Shown: positions 43,046 to 53,114, counted from the stretch's first letter. The stretch: DNA of 64,000 bases from Clostridia bacterium (GCA_018399635.1 JAGYOH010000002.1:1-64000); one strand, 5' to 3'. The notes: a model not told the origin generated them from the sequence alone. Numbers and translations: made by a program.

Positions 43046-44359
43046 ATGATTCACAAACTGCTGTCCATCCTGCTGGTCCCGGTGCTCCTGGCGGCCTGCG
43101 TCGCAAAAGATCCCCCCCTTGCCATGGTGGAGGGCACACCGGAGGAGATCGCCGGCTTTTTCATGGAGGATTTCAAAGCCCGGAACACCGACAGACTCCT
43201 CAAGGCCTACCCCTACACCCAGGAGGTGGCCCGGGTCCTGAGTGCGGCCGTCTTCGACCAGGTCTACAGGGACCTCGAGGCCAACTACGGCAAGTGGTTG
43301 AAGACCGAAGCCCCGGTGGTGGAGAAGGACCAGATTTTCACCATCTACAGCTACCCGGTCACCCTTGAGAAGGGCGGTATCCGGGTCAGAATCATCTTCG
43401 ATCCCAATGGCGGCATCGCCGGCTTCAACGTTGTCGAGGCGGTCACGGTGGCTGAGCATGACACCGAGGTCACCGACCTGGCCGTGACCTTCTCAAATCC
43501 CCCCTATGAGATTTCCGGCACCCTCTCCCTGCCCGAGGGAGAGGGCCCCTTTCCCGGGATGATCATCGTCCACGGCAGCGGTCCCTCGGACCGCAGGGGG
43601 ACCCTGCTGGGCAACACCCCCTACCAGGATTTGGCCGCCTATCTTTCCGACCGGGGTGTGGCGGTCCTCACCTACGACAAGCGCACCTTCACCTACGGCC
43701 AGACCATGGATCCCGACACCACCACCCCCTACGAGGAGACCATCGAGGACGCCGTGTTTGCCTTTGACTATCTGAGAAATCGCGATGACATCCTGGGGGA
43801 CAGGATCTTTCTCGCCGGGCACAGTTTCGGCGGCTATCTCATGCCCCTCATCGCCAGGGAAACCCCGGCGGCTTCCGGCTACATCCTCATCAGCGCCAAC
43901 AACTCCCCCTTGGAGGACCTCATGGTGAAACAGCACGAGTGGCTCTACCGGCTTGACGGCGACCTCTCCCCTGAGGAAGAAGCCGCTCTGAGAGACCTGT
44001 CCCGACAGAGGGACGCCGTCAAGGCCCTCACACAGGAGAGCGGGACTCCCCGGGAGGAGCTTTTCGGCATCCCTCGGAATTATTGGCTGTTTCTAAAAAA
44101 ATACGACCCCCTGAAGGAGGTCCTATTGATTGAACAACCCCTGTTGATCCTGCAGGGGGAACGGGACTATCAGGTGGACATCCTTGAATTCCACCGCTGG
44201 CAGGAGGTCCTGGGGGACTCGGCGACCTACCGCCTCTACCCCGCAATGAACCATCTCCTCTATGACGGCCAGGGTCCGAGCGGCCCCGAGGAGTACACCC
44301 GGTCCAGGCCCCTCAACGAGGATCTCCTCAAGGATATCAGGGACTTCATCAATCCCTAG
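43046..44359 (+). CDS. Lipoprotein alpha/beta-hydrolase with DUF3887-like N-terminus
   Basis: This 437-residue extracytoplasmic protein carries a lipoprotein signal ending LLAAC at residue 18. A DUF3887-like domain (about 28-135) precedes the alpha/beta-hydrolase (about 145-435) with nucleophile elbow GHSFGG, oxyanion motif HGSGPSD, acid near LQGERDYQVD and histidine in AMNHLLYD. Similar proteins are general esterases or acyl-peptide hydrolases. Its stop codon shares the sequence CTAG with the stop of the convergent response-regulator gene, and no terminator lies between them. Confidence 0.85.
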   Translation: MIHKLLSILLVPVLLAACVAKDPPLAMVEGTPEEIAGFFMEDFKARNTDRLLKAYPYTQEVARVLSAAVFDQVYRDLEANYGKWLKTEAPVVEKDQIFTIYSYPVTLEKGGIRVRIIFDPNGGIAGFNVVEAVTVAEHDTEVTDLAVTFSNPPYEISGTLSLPEGEGPFPGMIIVHGSGPSDRRGTLLGNTPYQDLAAYLSDRGVAVLTYDKRTFTYGQTMDPDTTTPYEETIEDAVFAFDYLRNRDDILGDRIFLAGHSFGGYLMPLIARETPAASGYILISANNSPLEDLMVKQHEWLYRLDGDLSPEEEAALRDLSRQRDAVKALTQESGTPREELFGIPRNYWLFLKKYDPLKEVLLIEQPLLILQGERDYQVDILEFHRWQEVLGDSATYRLYPAMNHLLYDGQGPSGPEEYTRSRPLNEDLLKDIRDFINP

Positions 44360-45312
44360 TCCTCCTCGTCATCCGCCAGGATTTCATTGAGATAGATGGC
44401 CACCAGCTCGGGATCGAACTGGGTGCCTGAATACTCCTTGAGCACACGGATGGCTTCTTCCTTCTTGAAGGCGTGCTGGTAGGGCCGACCGTTGAGCATG
44501 ACGTCATAGGCATCCACGATGGTGATGACCCGGGCCCCTAAAGGAATTTCCTTGCCCTTGAGGCCGGCGGGATAGCCGTTGCCGTCATAGTGCTCATGGT
44601 GGTGCCGGATCAGTTCGGCGATCCCCTTGAGATCCTTGCCCTGATCCACGATTCTCGCCCCCACGTCGGAATGGGTCTTGACGATCTTCCACTGGTCCGG
44701 CGTCAGGGACTTGGAACTGGTGAGAATGTCAAAGGGAATGATGATCTTCCCCAGATCGTGGAGAACCGCGGCGTACTCCAGACTGATGGCCTCCATGGGG
44801 GTCATCCCCAGGATGGCGGCAAACCGCCGGCAGTGGTCGACGATCCGTTTCGAATGGTCCACGGTTTCCACGTTCTTTTCATACAGGGCTTGAATCAGGG
44901 GCTTGCAGGTCTCCTCGATGCGGGCCCTTTTCTCTTCGATGCTGTTCTCATGCCGGCCCTCGGCCAGTTCGATGGTGGCCTTGAGCATTTTTTCCGTATA
45001 GGGCTTGATGAGATAGCCGTGGGGGTTGACCTTCTTCAACCGGTTCATGGTCACCCCGTCGGAAAAGGCCGTGATGAAGATAATGGGAACCGCCATGTGC
45101 TTCTGGATTTCCTCGGCGGTATCAATTCCGTCAACCTCACCGTCGAGCAGGATATCCATGAAGATCATGTCCGGCCTGCCTTCGGTGGCATAGGCCACGG
45201 CTTCCGAAGAATTTCTGGCGAATTTCATCACATCGAAGCCCATGGTCTTCAGTCTGAACTTCAGTTCCATGGCAATGATACTTTCATCCTCTACGATCAG
45301 CGCTTTTTTCAT
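44356..45312 (-). CDS. Response regulator with HD-GYP cyclic di-GMP phosphodiesterase domain
   Basis: This 318-residue protein pairs an N-terminal receiver domain (phospho-acceptor aspartate in MIFMDILLDG) with an HD-GYP domain (about 150-310; HDLGK, HHEHYDGNGYP) that degrades cyclic di-GMP. ATG at 45312 follows GGAGGAAAAT; the longer reading adds MKGSEEN without a ribosome site. It is the third gene of a histidine kinase operon and likely lowers cyclic di-GMP when phosphorylated. Confidence 0.9.
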   Translation of the reverse strand: MKKALIVEDESIIAMELKFRLKTMGFDVMKFARNSSEAVAYATEGRPDMIFMDILLDGEVDGIDTAEEIQKHMAVPIIFITAFSDGVTMNRLKKVNPHGYLIKPYTEKMLKATIELAEGRHENSIEEKRARIEETCKPLIQALYEKNVETVDHSKRIVDHCRRFAAILGMTPMEAISLEYAAVLHDLGKIIIPFDILTSSKSLTPDQWKIVKTHSDVGARIVDQGKDLKGIAELIRHHHEHYDGNGYPAGLKGKEIPLGARVITIVDAYDVMLNGRPYQHAFKKEEAIRVLKEYSGTQFDPELVAIYLNEILADDEED

Positions 45313-45341
45313 ATTTTCCTCCGAGCCCTTCAACCGGGCCT

Positions 45342-46085
45342 CTAGATTTCCAAAATCTTCTTCAAATTGGGTCCTTTGTTGCGGGAAATGGGAACGGTCT
45401 CCTCGACCCCCTTGAGCCAGGCCTCGTGGGTCCCGTCAGGATTGCCCATCATTTTCTCCACCTTCAGGAGATTGATGATGTAGTTTTTATGACACCGGTA
45501 AAAACCATAGTCCCTGAGCTTCTCCTCCCACTGGTTCAGGGTGCCCCTTTGCTGATAGTAATGCCCCTCGAGGACGAACTTCACGATCCCCTTGTGGATT
45601 TCCAGGTAGACGAGCTCCTTGGGATCCACCATGAAGACCTCTTCACCCTTCCAGAGGGGAATTTTTTTATACTCGCTGCCGGCGTGTTTCACCATCATTT
45701 CCCCGCGATGGATGCGGTGCCTGGTCAGGGCCAGTTCCACGGAGAATCTCAACTCCCTGGATTCGATGGGCTTGATGATATAGCCGTAAACCAGGGTGTT
45801 CTTCACCCGCTCCAGGGTTTTTTCATCACTGTAGGCAGTGATGTAGACCATGGGAATTTCATGGACGTTGGATACGATTTCAGCCGTGTCGATGCCGTCC
45901 AGGGCTCCCGGCAGATTGATATCCATCAGCACCATGTCCACCGGGTTGTCACTCAAAAATTTCAAGGTGTCTTCCCCGTTGCTCATGATACCCGCCACTT
46001 CATACCCGAAATCCTCGAGACGTTTCTTGATTTCAAGTGCGATGATGCTCTCGTCCTCCACAATCAAAATGCGGTCCTTTTTCAT
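45342..46085 (-). CDS. LytTR-family response regulator
   Basis: This 247-residue transcriptional regulator has a receiver domain (1-120, with phospho-acceptor aspartate in MVLMDINLPG) and a LytTR DNA-binding domain (about 140-245; ELVYLEIHKG, FYRCHKNYIINLLKVEKM, VPISRNKGPNLKKIL). It would be phosphorylated by the adjacent histidine kinase and bind direct-repeat promoters. The gap to the kinase gene is 27 bases. Its target is unknown. Confidence 0.9.
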   Translation of the reverse strand: MKKDRILIVEDESIIALEIKKRLEDFGYEVAGIMSNGEDTLKFLSDNPVDMVLMDINLPGALDGIDTAEIVSNVHEIPMVYITAYSDEKTLERVKNTLVYGYIIKPIESRELRFSVELALTRHRIHRGEMMVKHAGSEYKKIPLWKGEEVFMVDPKELVYLEIHKGIVKFVLEGHYYQQRGTLNQWEEKLRDYGFYRCHKNYIINLLKVEKMMGNPDGTHEAWLKGVEETVPISRNKGPNLKKILEI

Positions 46086-46112
46086 CTGAATCCCTCCATC
46101 TTATTGATTTGA

Positions 46113-48956
46113 TCATTCTTTGGGAAAGCGGATGGTGAAGCGGCTTCCGCCCACCTTCACGATCTCAAGAGTTCCCTTCAACTGACTCACCAGGTTCTCC
46201 ACGAGTTGAAAACCCAGGGTGGTGGTTTTCTTGTCCTTGAGGTCATCTGAAATTCCCGTGCCGTTGTCGGCAATGACCAGGGAGATGATGCCCTCCTGCT
46301 CCTTGGCCGTCACGGAGATTTCTCCTTCTTTCCTGCCCTTGAAGGCATGCTGCAGGGCGTTGGTCACCAGCTCGTTGATGACCAGACCCGCCAGAATCGA
46401 CTTGTCCAGATTCAGACTGATATCCTCGACATCGGTCTTGAGCACGGTTTTAGTCAAACCCTCCTGGTAATAGTCTACCAGTTTATAGTTGATGGATTCC
46501 ACATAATTCTTGAAATTCAACCGGCCGAGATCGTTGGACTGGTAGATCTTTTCATGGAGCAGGGCCATGGTCTTGATCCGGTTCTCGCTGTTTTTCAAGA
46601 CCCGCTTGGCCGTGGCGTCCTCGGTATAGGAGGCCTGGAGGAACATGAGACTTGAAATCACCTGCAGGTTGTTCTTGACCCGGTGGTGGATTTCCTTCAT
46701 CAGCACCGCCTTCTCCTCCAGGGAATTGATGATCAACTGCTCCTGCTTCTGGCGGTTGAGCACGTTCACCAGCATCTGGGCGTAGAGCTTGAGCAGACCG
46801 ATATCCTCATGGGAATAGATCTTGTAGTCCACCACGGAGTCGAAGCCCACGAAGCCCAGACAGTGGCCGTCCAGCATCATGGGCACCGTGAGGACGCTCT
46901 TGATCCCCTGGGACTGAAGAATCTCCTTGGTCTTGTCGGAATCATCCATCTTGTCCACCACGGGATAATAGATATACTTTCCCCGGACATGCTGGTCCAC
47001 CCAGTTGCTCACCGCCTCCATGGGAATCCCCTGGAGGTTGTCGATCTCCGGCTCGATGTCCCTGGCACACCATTCGTAGGTGTTGCTCGTGGTCATCTTT
47101 TTGTAATCATAATCGAAAATGTAGGCCCTGTCTACCTCGACGAACTCCCCCATCATCTTCAGGGAATCCCTGATGGCATCGGAGAGTTTATCCAGGGGCA
47201 TGTTGATGTAGTCCGTGGCGATCCGCATCAGGACATTTTTGATTTTGGACTGCTTTTCCAGTTTTTTCTCTGTGATGGCCTCCAGGGTCTTGTCCACCAT
47301 GACCGTCAGGAAATACTCCTGGCCGCCGGTCTTGATGATCTCACCGCTGAAGAGTCCCACCAGGGTTTCCCCCTGCTTGGTCCGCACCTCCATGGCATGG
47401 TTGGCGAAATAGCCCTGGTCCCTGAGCCTGGCGGCCATGGTCTCCCGGTCCCCGGGATTGGAAAAGAGGTTGAGCTTCAAGGCGGTTTCCCCCATGATTT
47501 CACTGCGGGTATAGCCGAGTTTGTTGACAAAGATGTTGTTGACGTTGATGAATTTTCCACTCTCCGCCTCGGAAATCGCCATAAGGACCGGATTGGAATC
47601 AAAAATCTTGTTGAACATCTGCAGACTCTCCTGCTCCTTGGAGATGTCCTTGGAAATGCCGAAGATGCACTGCTCGTTGTTCCATTTGCCGAACCAGACC
47701 CGGGTTTCCACCGGGAGATGGTCCCCGTTTTTCTTCATCAGGGGCAGGGGACAGACGTCCCGGGCCCCCTTGAACATGTCGGCGAAAATTTCCTCCGCCT
47801 CCTCCCGGTCCAGGGGATCGTGGAGGTCCAGGATGTGCATGCCGTAGATATCTTCAAGGGAGTAGCCCAATTTGTCCACCACGGATTCATTGACAAAAAG
47901 AACCTTCCCCTCCGGCGAAGCCACGAAAATCAGATCCGCGACACTCTCGAAAAAGGTTCTGAAATTCTCCTCGGAGGATTTGAGCTTTTCCTCGGTTTCC
48001 AGATGGTGGGTCATGTCCCGGGCCAGGGCGAAGATCTTCCCCTCAGAAACGGCGCTCTGCCACTCCAGGGTGTGGTAGTCCCCCCGGGCGTCCCTGATGC
48101 GGTTGAGGAAATGATAGGTCTTGAGGGGCTTGCTTTCAAAAAAGTCTTCGAGTTTCTCCAGGTCCTCCGGATGAATCAGCTCAAAAATCGACCGGCCGAT
48201 GATTTCCTCCTGGCGGTAGCCGAAAATCTCCTCCCAGGCGTGATTGACCTTGAGAATGGTCCCCTCCGCCGAGGCCACCCCCATCAGGTCGAGACTCAGG
48301 GAAAAGAACTTGTCCAGTTCAATCAGGGATTCCTCGTATCTTTTATTGATGTCCCTGGCCTCGGTGATGTCCTTGACCACCACCACCACCCGGTCCTGGG
48401 GATTTTTCGTAAAAATCCTGGCTTCAAAATCCCTGATTTGATCCCCCATCCACAACTGATAGGTCACCTTCTGGGAGGTGCCGAATTCGATGGATTTTCC
48501 CAGGGCGTCCTTGAATATGGCATACAGGTCCTCCCCAAGCACCTCATCGACCCGCTTTTCAAGGAACTTGTCCTCGCTCATGAGAAGGCTTTCCTCTGAA
48601 AGATAGAGGGCCTTCTTGAAAACCAGATTCTGGTCCATTTCAAAAATGAGGTCCCCGGCAAAATAATCCCGCTCCAGATCCAGTTCCTGGGGATTGTCGA
48701 ACTTCACCAGAATTTCGCGATCACTGGTGTGGTAGGCGGTTCCTATGTAATGATCGAGTTGAAGGCTCACCCTTCCCCCCTCAGGGGGCAATGCCGTGAA
48801 GCTTTCCAGGACCTCCCGGAGAGAAAGTTTCAATTCCCTCAGAATTTCATCGAAGTACTTGTTGCTACTCAAGAAGTCCCCCATACCGGTGTCTGCAATC
48901 CGCCATATCCCGTAGGCGGCCCTGGGCGAATCCAACAGTATTTCATAGGCCTTCAT
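46113..48956 (-). CDS. Multi-PAS sensor histidine kinase (HisKA_2 type)
   Basis: This ~947-residue soluble kinase has several PAS domains (about 200-320, 330-450, 455-575), a GAF-like region (about 600-750), a HisKA_2 dimerisation domain with phospho-acceptor histidine in EIHHRVKNNLQVISS, and a C-terminal HATPase with IADNGTGIS and TTLGFQLVENLVSQLKG. No membrane segment is present, so it senses a cytosolic signal. Start ATG at 48956 follows AAGGGAG; upstream ATG codons overlap the -10 box and would not be transcribed. It leads the operon with the LytTR and HD-GYP regulators. Confidence 0.88.
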   Translation of the reverse strand: MKAYEILLDSPRAAYGIWRIADTGMGDFLSSNKYFDEILRELKLSLREVLESFTALPPEGGRVSLQLDHYIGTAYHTSDREILVKFDNPQELDLERDYFAGDLIFEMDQNLVFKKALYLSEESLLMSEDKFLEKRVDEVLGEDLYAIFKDALGKSIEFGTSQKVTYQLWMGDQIRDFEARIFTKNPQDRVVVVVKDITEARDINKRYEESLIELDKFFSLSLDLMGVASAEGTILKVNHAWEEIFGYRQEEIIGRSIFELIHPEDLEKLEDFFESKPLKTYHFLNRIRDARGDYHTLEWQSAVSEGKIFALARDMTHHLETEEKLKSSEENFRTFFESVADLIFVASPEGKVLFVNESVVDKLGYSLEDIYGMHILDLHDPLDREEAEEIFADMFKGARDVCPLPLMKKNGDHLPVETRVWFGKWNNEQCIFGISKDISKEQESLQMFNKIFDSNPVLMAISEAESGKFINVNNIFVNKLGYTRSEIMGETALKLNLFSNPGDRETMAARLRDQGYFANHAMEVRTKQGETLVGLFSGEIIKTGGQEYFLTVMVDKTLEAITEKKLEKQSKIKNVLMRIATDYINMPLDKLSDAIRDSLKMMGEFVEVDRAYIFDYDYKKMTTSNTYEWCARDIEPEIDNLQGIPMEAVSNWVDQHVRGKYIYYPVVDKMDDSDKTKEILQSQGIKSVLTVPMMLDGHCLGFVGFDSVVDYKIYSHEDIGLLKLYAQMLVNVLNRQKQEQLIINSLEEKAVLMKEIHHRVKNNLQVISSLMFLQASYTEDATAKRVLKNSENRIKTMALLHEKIYQSNDLGRLNFKNYVESINYKLVDYYQEGLTKTVLKTDVEDISLNLDKSILAGLVINELVTNALQHAFKGRKEGEISVTAKEQEGIISLVIADNGTGISDDLKDKKTTTLGFQLVENLVSQLKGTLEIVKVGGSRFTIRFPKE

Positions 48957-48983
48957 ACCGTGATCACTCCCTTCCATAGCCAT

Positions 48984-48989
48984 ATTATA
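48984..48989 (-). promoter_or_regulatory. -10 box of the histidine kinase operon
   Basis: TATAAT on the minus strand lies about 28 bases upstream of the chosen start. No close -35 box is seen at 17 bases; TTGTGG is 20 bases further. Confidence 0.45.
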
Positions 48990-49019
48990 ACATTTAATGT
49001 CACTGAATCCCACAAAAGA

Positions 49020-49042
49020 AAGGAAGGCTTTTGAGCCTTCCT
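49020..49042 (-). terminator. Terminator of clpB
   Basis: AGGAAGGCT-CAAA-AGCCTTCCT (minus strand) is a compact hairpin followed by TTCTTTTG. The clpB stop codon overlaps its base. Confidence 0.85.
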
Positions 49043-51620
49043 AGAGGATTTTCAGGTGGCGGTCTTCCAGGTCCAGGGTGATGGTCTGGTGCTCCTTCAC
49101 TGTCCCGGAAATGAGGCCTCTGCCGATCAGGGTCTCCACCTGCCGGCTGAGCACCCGTTTGAGGGGTCTGGCTCCGAATCTGGGATCGAATCCCTCTGAA
49201 ATGATGAAATCCCTGGCCGCCGGAGTCAAGACCACCCTCAGATGCTTGTCCTTGAGCCTCTCCTGGAGGTCCTCGATGAGCAGGTCCAGAATCCGGGCCA
49301 CCTGGTCCTCCCTCAAGGGCTCGAAGACGATGATTTCATCCAGCCGGTTGAGGAATTCCGGTTTGAAATAGTCCCGCATCCGGTCCACGACCCCTTCGAT
49401 GACCTCCGGGGTGATGCCGCCGCCCTCCTGGGCCTCAAGCAGCCTCTCCGATCCGATGTTGGAGGTCATGATGATGATGGTGTTCTTGAAATCCACGGTC
49501 CTCCCCTTGGCGTCGGTGATGCGGCCGTCGTCAAGAACCTGCAGGAGGACGTTGAAGACCTCGCCGTGGGCCTTTTCAATCTCGTCGAAGAGCACCACGC
49601 TGTAGGGCTTGCGCCGGACGGCTTCCGTCAGCTGTCCCCCCTCATCGTATCCCACGTAACCCGGAGGCGCGCCGATGAGTCTGGAGACCGCGTGGCGCTC
49701 CATGTACTCGCTCATGTCGATACGGACCAGGTTCTTTTCAGAATCAAAAAGAGTTCTGGCCAGGGTCTTGGCCAGGAGGGTCTTGCCCACCCCCGTGGGA
49801 CCCAGAAAGACGAAGGAACCGATGGGCTTTCCGGGATCCTTGATTCCGGCCCGGGACCGGAGGATGGCGTCACTGACCAGGGTCACCGCCCGGTCCTGGC
49901 CGATGACATGCTCGTGGAGCACCTGGTCCAGACCCAGCAGCTTCTCCCTTTCCGATGCCACCAGCTTTTCCAGGGGAATCCTGGTCCATCTCGAGACGAT
50001 CTTGGCGATTTCCTCTGCCGTAATGTCCTCTCTGAGGTAGCTGCGGCCTTCTTTTTCCTCGGAAAGCCTGCCGGCCTCCTCCAGCTCCTTCTGAAGCCGG
50101 GGCAGGTCACCGTACTGCAACTTGGCCGCCTGGTCGTAGTCCGAGACCCGCTTGGCCTTTTCAATCTCGGCATTCACCTGGTCCATGGCCTCCTTCAAGC
50201 GGTTGACCTCTTCAATGGCCTGCTTTTCACCCTCCCACCGGGCCAGCCTGGCACCGAAGTCCTCCTTCATTTGTGCCAGGTCCCGCTGAAGGGCCTCCAG
50301 CCTGAGCTTCGAGTCCGGGTCCTTTTCATTCTTCAGGGCCGCCTCCTCGATTTCAAGGCGCATGATATCCCGGGCGATGGTGTCAAGCTCCGTGGGCATG
50401 GACTCCAGCTCCGTCTTGATGAGGGCGCAGGCTTCATCGATGAGGTCGATGGCCTTGTCGGGCAGAAACCGGTCCGTGATATAACGGTCCGACAATACCG
50501 CCGCCTGAATCAGGGCGTGGTCAGTGATCCTGACCCCGTGGAAGATTTCATAGCGCTCCTTGAGCCCCCGAAGAATCGCCACGGTGTCCTCCACCGAGGG
50601 CTCCGAGACCATCACCGGCTGAAAACGCCTCTCCAGGGCCTGGTCCTTCTCGATGTGCTTCTGATACTCCTTCAGGGTGGTGGCCCCGATGGCGTGGAGC
50701 TCTCCCCGGGCCAGCAGGGGCTTGAGCATGTTGCCGGCATCCATGGCCCCCTCGGTCTTTCCGGCCCCGACGATGGTATGGAGCTCGTCGATGAAGAGAA
50801 GGATCCTCCCCTCGCTTTTTTTGATTTCATCCAGCACCGCCTTGAGGCGCTCCTCGAATTCCCCCCGGAATTTCGCCCCGGCCAGGAGGGAACCCATGTC
50901 CAGGGAGAAGATCTTTTTATCTTTGAGACTCTCCGGGACGTCCCCCTTGACGATCCGCTGGGCCAGGCCCTCCACGATGGCGGTCTTTCCCACCCCCGGC
51001 TCTCCGATGAGGACCGGGTTGTTCTTGGTTTTCCGGGACAAAATCCGGATGGTGTTGCGGATCTCCTCCTCCCGGCCGATGACCGGGTCGAGTCTGTTCT
51101 CGGCGGCCATGGCGACCAGTTCGATGCCGTACTTGTCCAGGACCTGATAGGTCTCCTCGGGGTTGTCGGAAACCACCCGCTGCCGGCCCCTGATGCCGGC
51201 CAGCAGTTCCAGAACCCCCTCCAGGGTGATGCCCCGGTCTCTGAAGATTTTCTCGATACCGGGCTTGGCCCGCTTGACCAGGGCGATGAGAAGGTGTTCC
51301 AGGGAGAGGTATTCATCCTTCATCCCCTTGGCCTCCTTCTCGGCCTGCAGCATGAGCCGCCGGGCGTCCTGGCTGAGATAGGCCTGCTGGCCGCCGGAAA
51401 CCTTGGGCAGGGTGGCCAGGATTTTTTCAACCGCCTCCCTCAAGCCGGAAATATCGACCCCCATCCGGGAAAAGACCTGATAGGGCAGGCCCTCGGTCTG
51501 GTCCAAGAGGGCCAGGAAGAGATGCTCCTGGTCCACGGCGGGATTGCCGTAATCCAGGGCGATCATGCTGGCCTCGTTGATCACACCGATGGTGTTCTGA
51601 GTCATCTTGTTCATATCCAT
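49041..51620 (-). CDS. clpB: ATP-dependent disaggregase ClpB
   Basis: ClpB (859 residues) extracts proteins from aggregates together with DnaK. The N domain (1-150), first AAA+ (Walker A GEPGVGKT, Walker B LFIDELHT), the coiled-coil middle domain (about 400-530, absent from ClpA/ClpX) and second AAA+ (Walker A GPTGVGKT, Walker [10 protein letters not shown]) are all visible, as is the pore loop [16 protein letters not shown] at 51620 follows AGGAGGTG, six bases after the upstream ribbon-helix-helix gene; the two form an operon. No CIRCE or CtsR-box was recognised upstream. Confidence 0.95.
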   Translation of the reverse strand: MDMNKMTQNTIGVINEASMIALDYGNPAVDQEHLFLALLDQTEGLPYQVFSRMGVDISGLREAVEKILATLPKVSGGQQAYLSQDARRLMLQAEKEAKGMKDEYLSLEHLLIALVKRAKPGIEKIFRDRGITLEGVLELLAGIRGRQRVVSDNPEETYQVLDKYGIELVAMAAENRLDPVIGREEEIRNTIRILSRKTKNNPVLIGEPGVGKTAIVEGLAQRIVKGDVPESLKDKKIFSLDMGSLLAGAKFRGEFEERLKAVLDEIKKSEGRILLFIDELHTIVGAGKTEGAMDAGNMLKPLLARGELHAIGATTLKEYQKHIEKDQALERRFQPVMVSEPSVEDTVAILRGLKERYEIFHGVRITDHALIQAAVLSDRYITDRFLPDKAIDLIDEACALIKTELESMPTELDTIARDIMRLEIEEAALKNEKDPDSKLRLEALQRDLAQMKEDFGARLARWEGEKQAIEEVNRLKEAMDQVNAEIEKAKRVSDYDQAAKLQYGDLPRLQKELEEAGRLSEEKEGRSYLREDITAEEIAKIVSRWTRIPLEKLVASEREKLLGLDQVLHEHVIGQDRAVTLVSDAILRSRAGIKDPGKPIGSFVFLGPTGVGKTLLAKTLARTLFDSEKNLVRIDMSEYMERHAVSRLIGAPPGYVGYDEGGQLTEAVRRKPYSVVLFDEIEKAHGEVFNVLLQVLDDGRITDAKGRTVDFKNTIIIMTSNIGSERLLEAQEGGGITPEVIEGVVDRMRDYFKPEFLNRLDEIIVFEPLREDQVARILDLLIEDLQERLKDKHLRVVLTPAARDFIISEGFDPRFGARPLKRVLSRQVETLIGRGLISGTVKEHQTITLDLEDRHLKIL

Positions 51621-51626
51621 CCCTTG

Positions 51627-52289
51627 TCACCTCCTGAAAAATTCCTGATAGACCGAGTCAACGGCCCGGTATCGACGGGCCTTCGATTCATCCATCACTT
51701 GAAAGTACCGGTTCATCCCCTCGTGGATCATCATCAGGTAGCCGCCGAGAAAGTTTGAAATCAAGGCCGGTTCCAGATTTTCCTCCTGCCAGGGGTAGTA
51801 GAAATCCCTTGAAAACTTCTTGCCGTCATAGTAGAAGGCCTCCGGCACCAGCCCCTTGAGCCTGACCCCCTCGATATTGGCCCTTTCCACCGCCTGGACC
51901 AGGGAGAAATAATCCATCAGATGGCGGGTGAAGCCCGCCCTCTGGGTCCTGAGGACGATGTGGAGGGTGGCCAGCTTGTTGGCGCTCTTGCCGTCAAGCT
52001 GCAGCCTGTAGCGGACCTTGGGCTTGTATTTGCACTGGATGTCCCCCCGGCACTGCAGTGAACTCCCCTTGGCCTTCGACAGGGTTTCAAGCAGGTGGCT
52101 TTCGGCGAGGATGCCGGCGATTTCTTCCATCACCCGGTCGATCTTGGCCTGGGGGGGCAGAAGATCAAAGTAGTCCCCCAGGATTTCATTGACGGTCCTG
52201 GACCGGGACTGGCCCTTCTTTCCCGCCAGGGCATCCAGTTTTTCCAGCACTTCCTCCGTCATCACCACGGAGACGATTCCCTGAGCCAT
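51627..52289 (-). CDS. Ribbon-helix-helix protein upstream of clpB
   Basis: This 220-residue protein begins with a CopG/MetJ-like ribbon-helix-helix (IVSVVMTEEVLEKLDALAGK, then SRSRTVNEILGDYF), which binds DNA in dimers. Residues 60-220 are unassigned and contain two cysteines (CRGDIQC) and a helical, aromatic-rich tail. It is separated from clpB by only six bases and shares its promoter, so it may regulate clpB or its own operon. ATG at 52289 follows GGGAGGG; the alternative ATG six bases earlier is too close to that site. Confidence 0.72.
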   Translation of the reverse strand: MAQGIVSVVMTEEVLEKLDALAGKKGQSRSRTVNEILGDYFDLLPPQAKIDRVMEEIAGILAESHLLETLSKAKGSSLQCRGDIQCKYKPKVRYRLQLDGKSANKLATLHIVLRTQRAGFTRHLMDYFSLVQAVERANIEGVRLKGLVPEAFYYDGKKFSRDFYYPWQEENLEPALISNFLGGYLMMIHEGMNRYFQVMDESKARRYRAVDSVYQEFFRR

Positions 52290-52308
52290 ATGCATCCCTC
52301 CCAGGTGT

Positions 52309-52336
52309 ATGATACCCGAAAATTTGATTTTGTAAA
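52309..52336 (-). promoter_or_regulatory. Promoter of the ribbon-helix-helix/clpB operon
   Basis: On the minus strand TTTACA (52331-52336) and TATCAT (52309-52314) are 16 bases apart in an AT-rich stretch that is unusual for this window. Confidence 0.6.
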
Positions 52337-52370
52337 TCATATTATTAATATTATCGACAATTTTTAACGG

Positions 52371-52399
52371 TTTTCATTTTCCCTGCCGGGTTGTATAAT
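52371..52399 (+). promoter_or_regulatory. Promoter of the LysE-type gene
   Basis: TTTTCA (52371-52376) and TATAAT (52394-52399) are 17 bases apart, followed by AAGGAGG and the start at 52422. Confidence 0.65.
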
Positions 52400-52421
52400 G
52401 GAAGGACTATAAGGAGGTCCT

Positions 52422-53019
52422 ATGTTCAATCTTTCTTTATTCCTCACCTATGTTGCCGTGGTGACCTACACCCCGGGTCCCAACAACATCATGGCCATGG
52501 CCCACGCCTCGCAGCACGGTTTCAGAAAGACCCTGCCCTTCATGTTCGGAGTCATCACCGGCTTCGTCCTGATCTTCACCGTCACCAACCTCTTCACCCG
52601 GCTCATTTTTGAAACCATTCCCCTCATCAAGCCCTACATGGCCCTGGCCGGCGCCGCCTACATGGCCTATCTCGCCTTCAAGATCATGAAATCAAGCTAC
52701 GGATCCGAGGAGAAGACAGCCCCCGAACTCACTTATTTCAACGGTCTGATGCTGCAGTTCGTCAATCCGAAATTCATCCTCTTCGCCCTCACCGTGAGCT
52801 CGAATTTCATCATCCCCTATTTCACCGCCCCCCCATGAACCCTTCCTCATCGTCGGACTCCTGACGGTGATGGGCTTTTCCTCCGTGGTGGTCTGGGGCA
52901 GTTTCGGCACCCTCTTCCACCGATTCCTGTCCCGGTACTCCAAACCCTTCAACCTGGCCATGGGCCTGCTCCTCCTCTACAGCGCCCTGTCACTCTCAGG
53001 CATCAAAGGCTGGTTCTGA
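52422..53019 (+). pseudogene. LysE-family amino-acid exporter interrupted by a frameshift
   Basis: The first frame gives 138 residues of a LysE/RhtB exporter: TPGPNN near the N-terminus, repeated membrane segments, and QFVNPKFILFALTVSS. It then stops at the C7 run 52828-52834. Removing one C reads on through HEPFLIVGLLTVMGFSS and further hydrophobic segments to TGA at 53017-53019, giving 198 residues, the usual LysE size. The lesion is either sequencing error or real, possibly slippage-prone. Membrane protein exporting basic or other amino acids when intact. Confidence 0.8.
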
Positions 53020-53114
53020 TCCCCCGACCGCCCACAGGAGGCCTATGCACTTTCAATTGATCATCACGAAGTCCCTCAGAAACCCCGGGGACTTTTTTAT
53101 TTTCCGCCTCCTTT

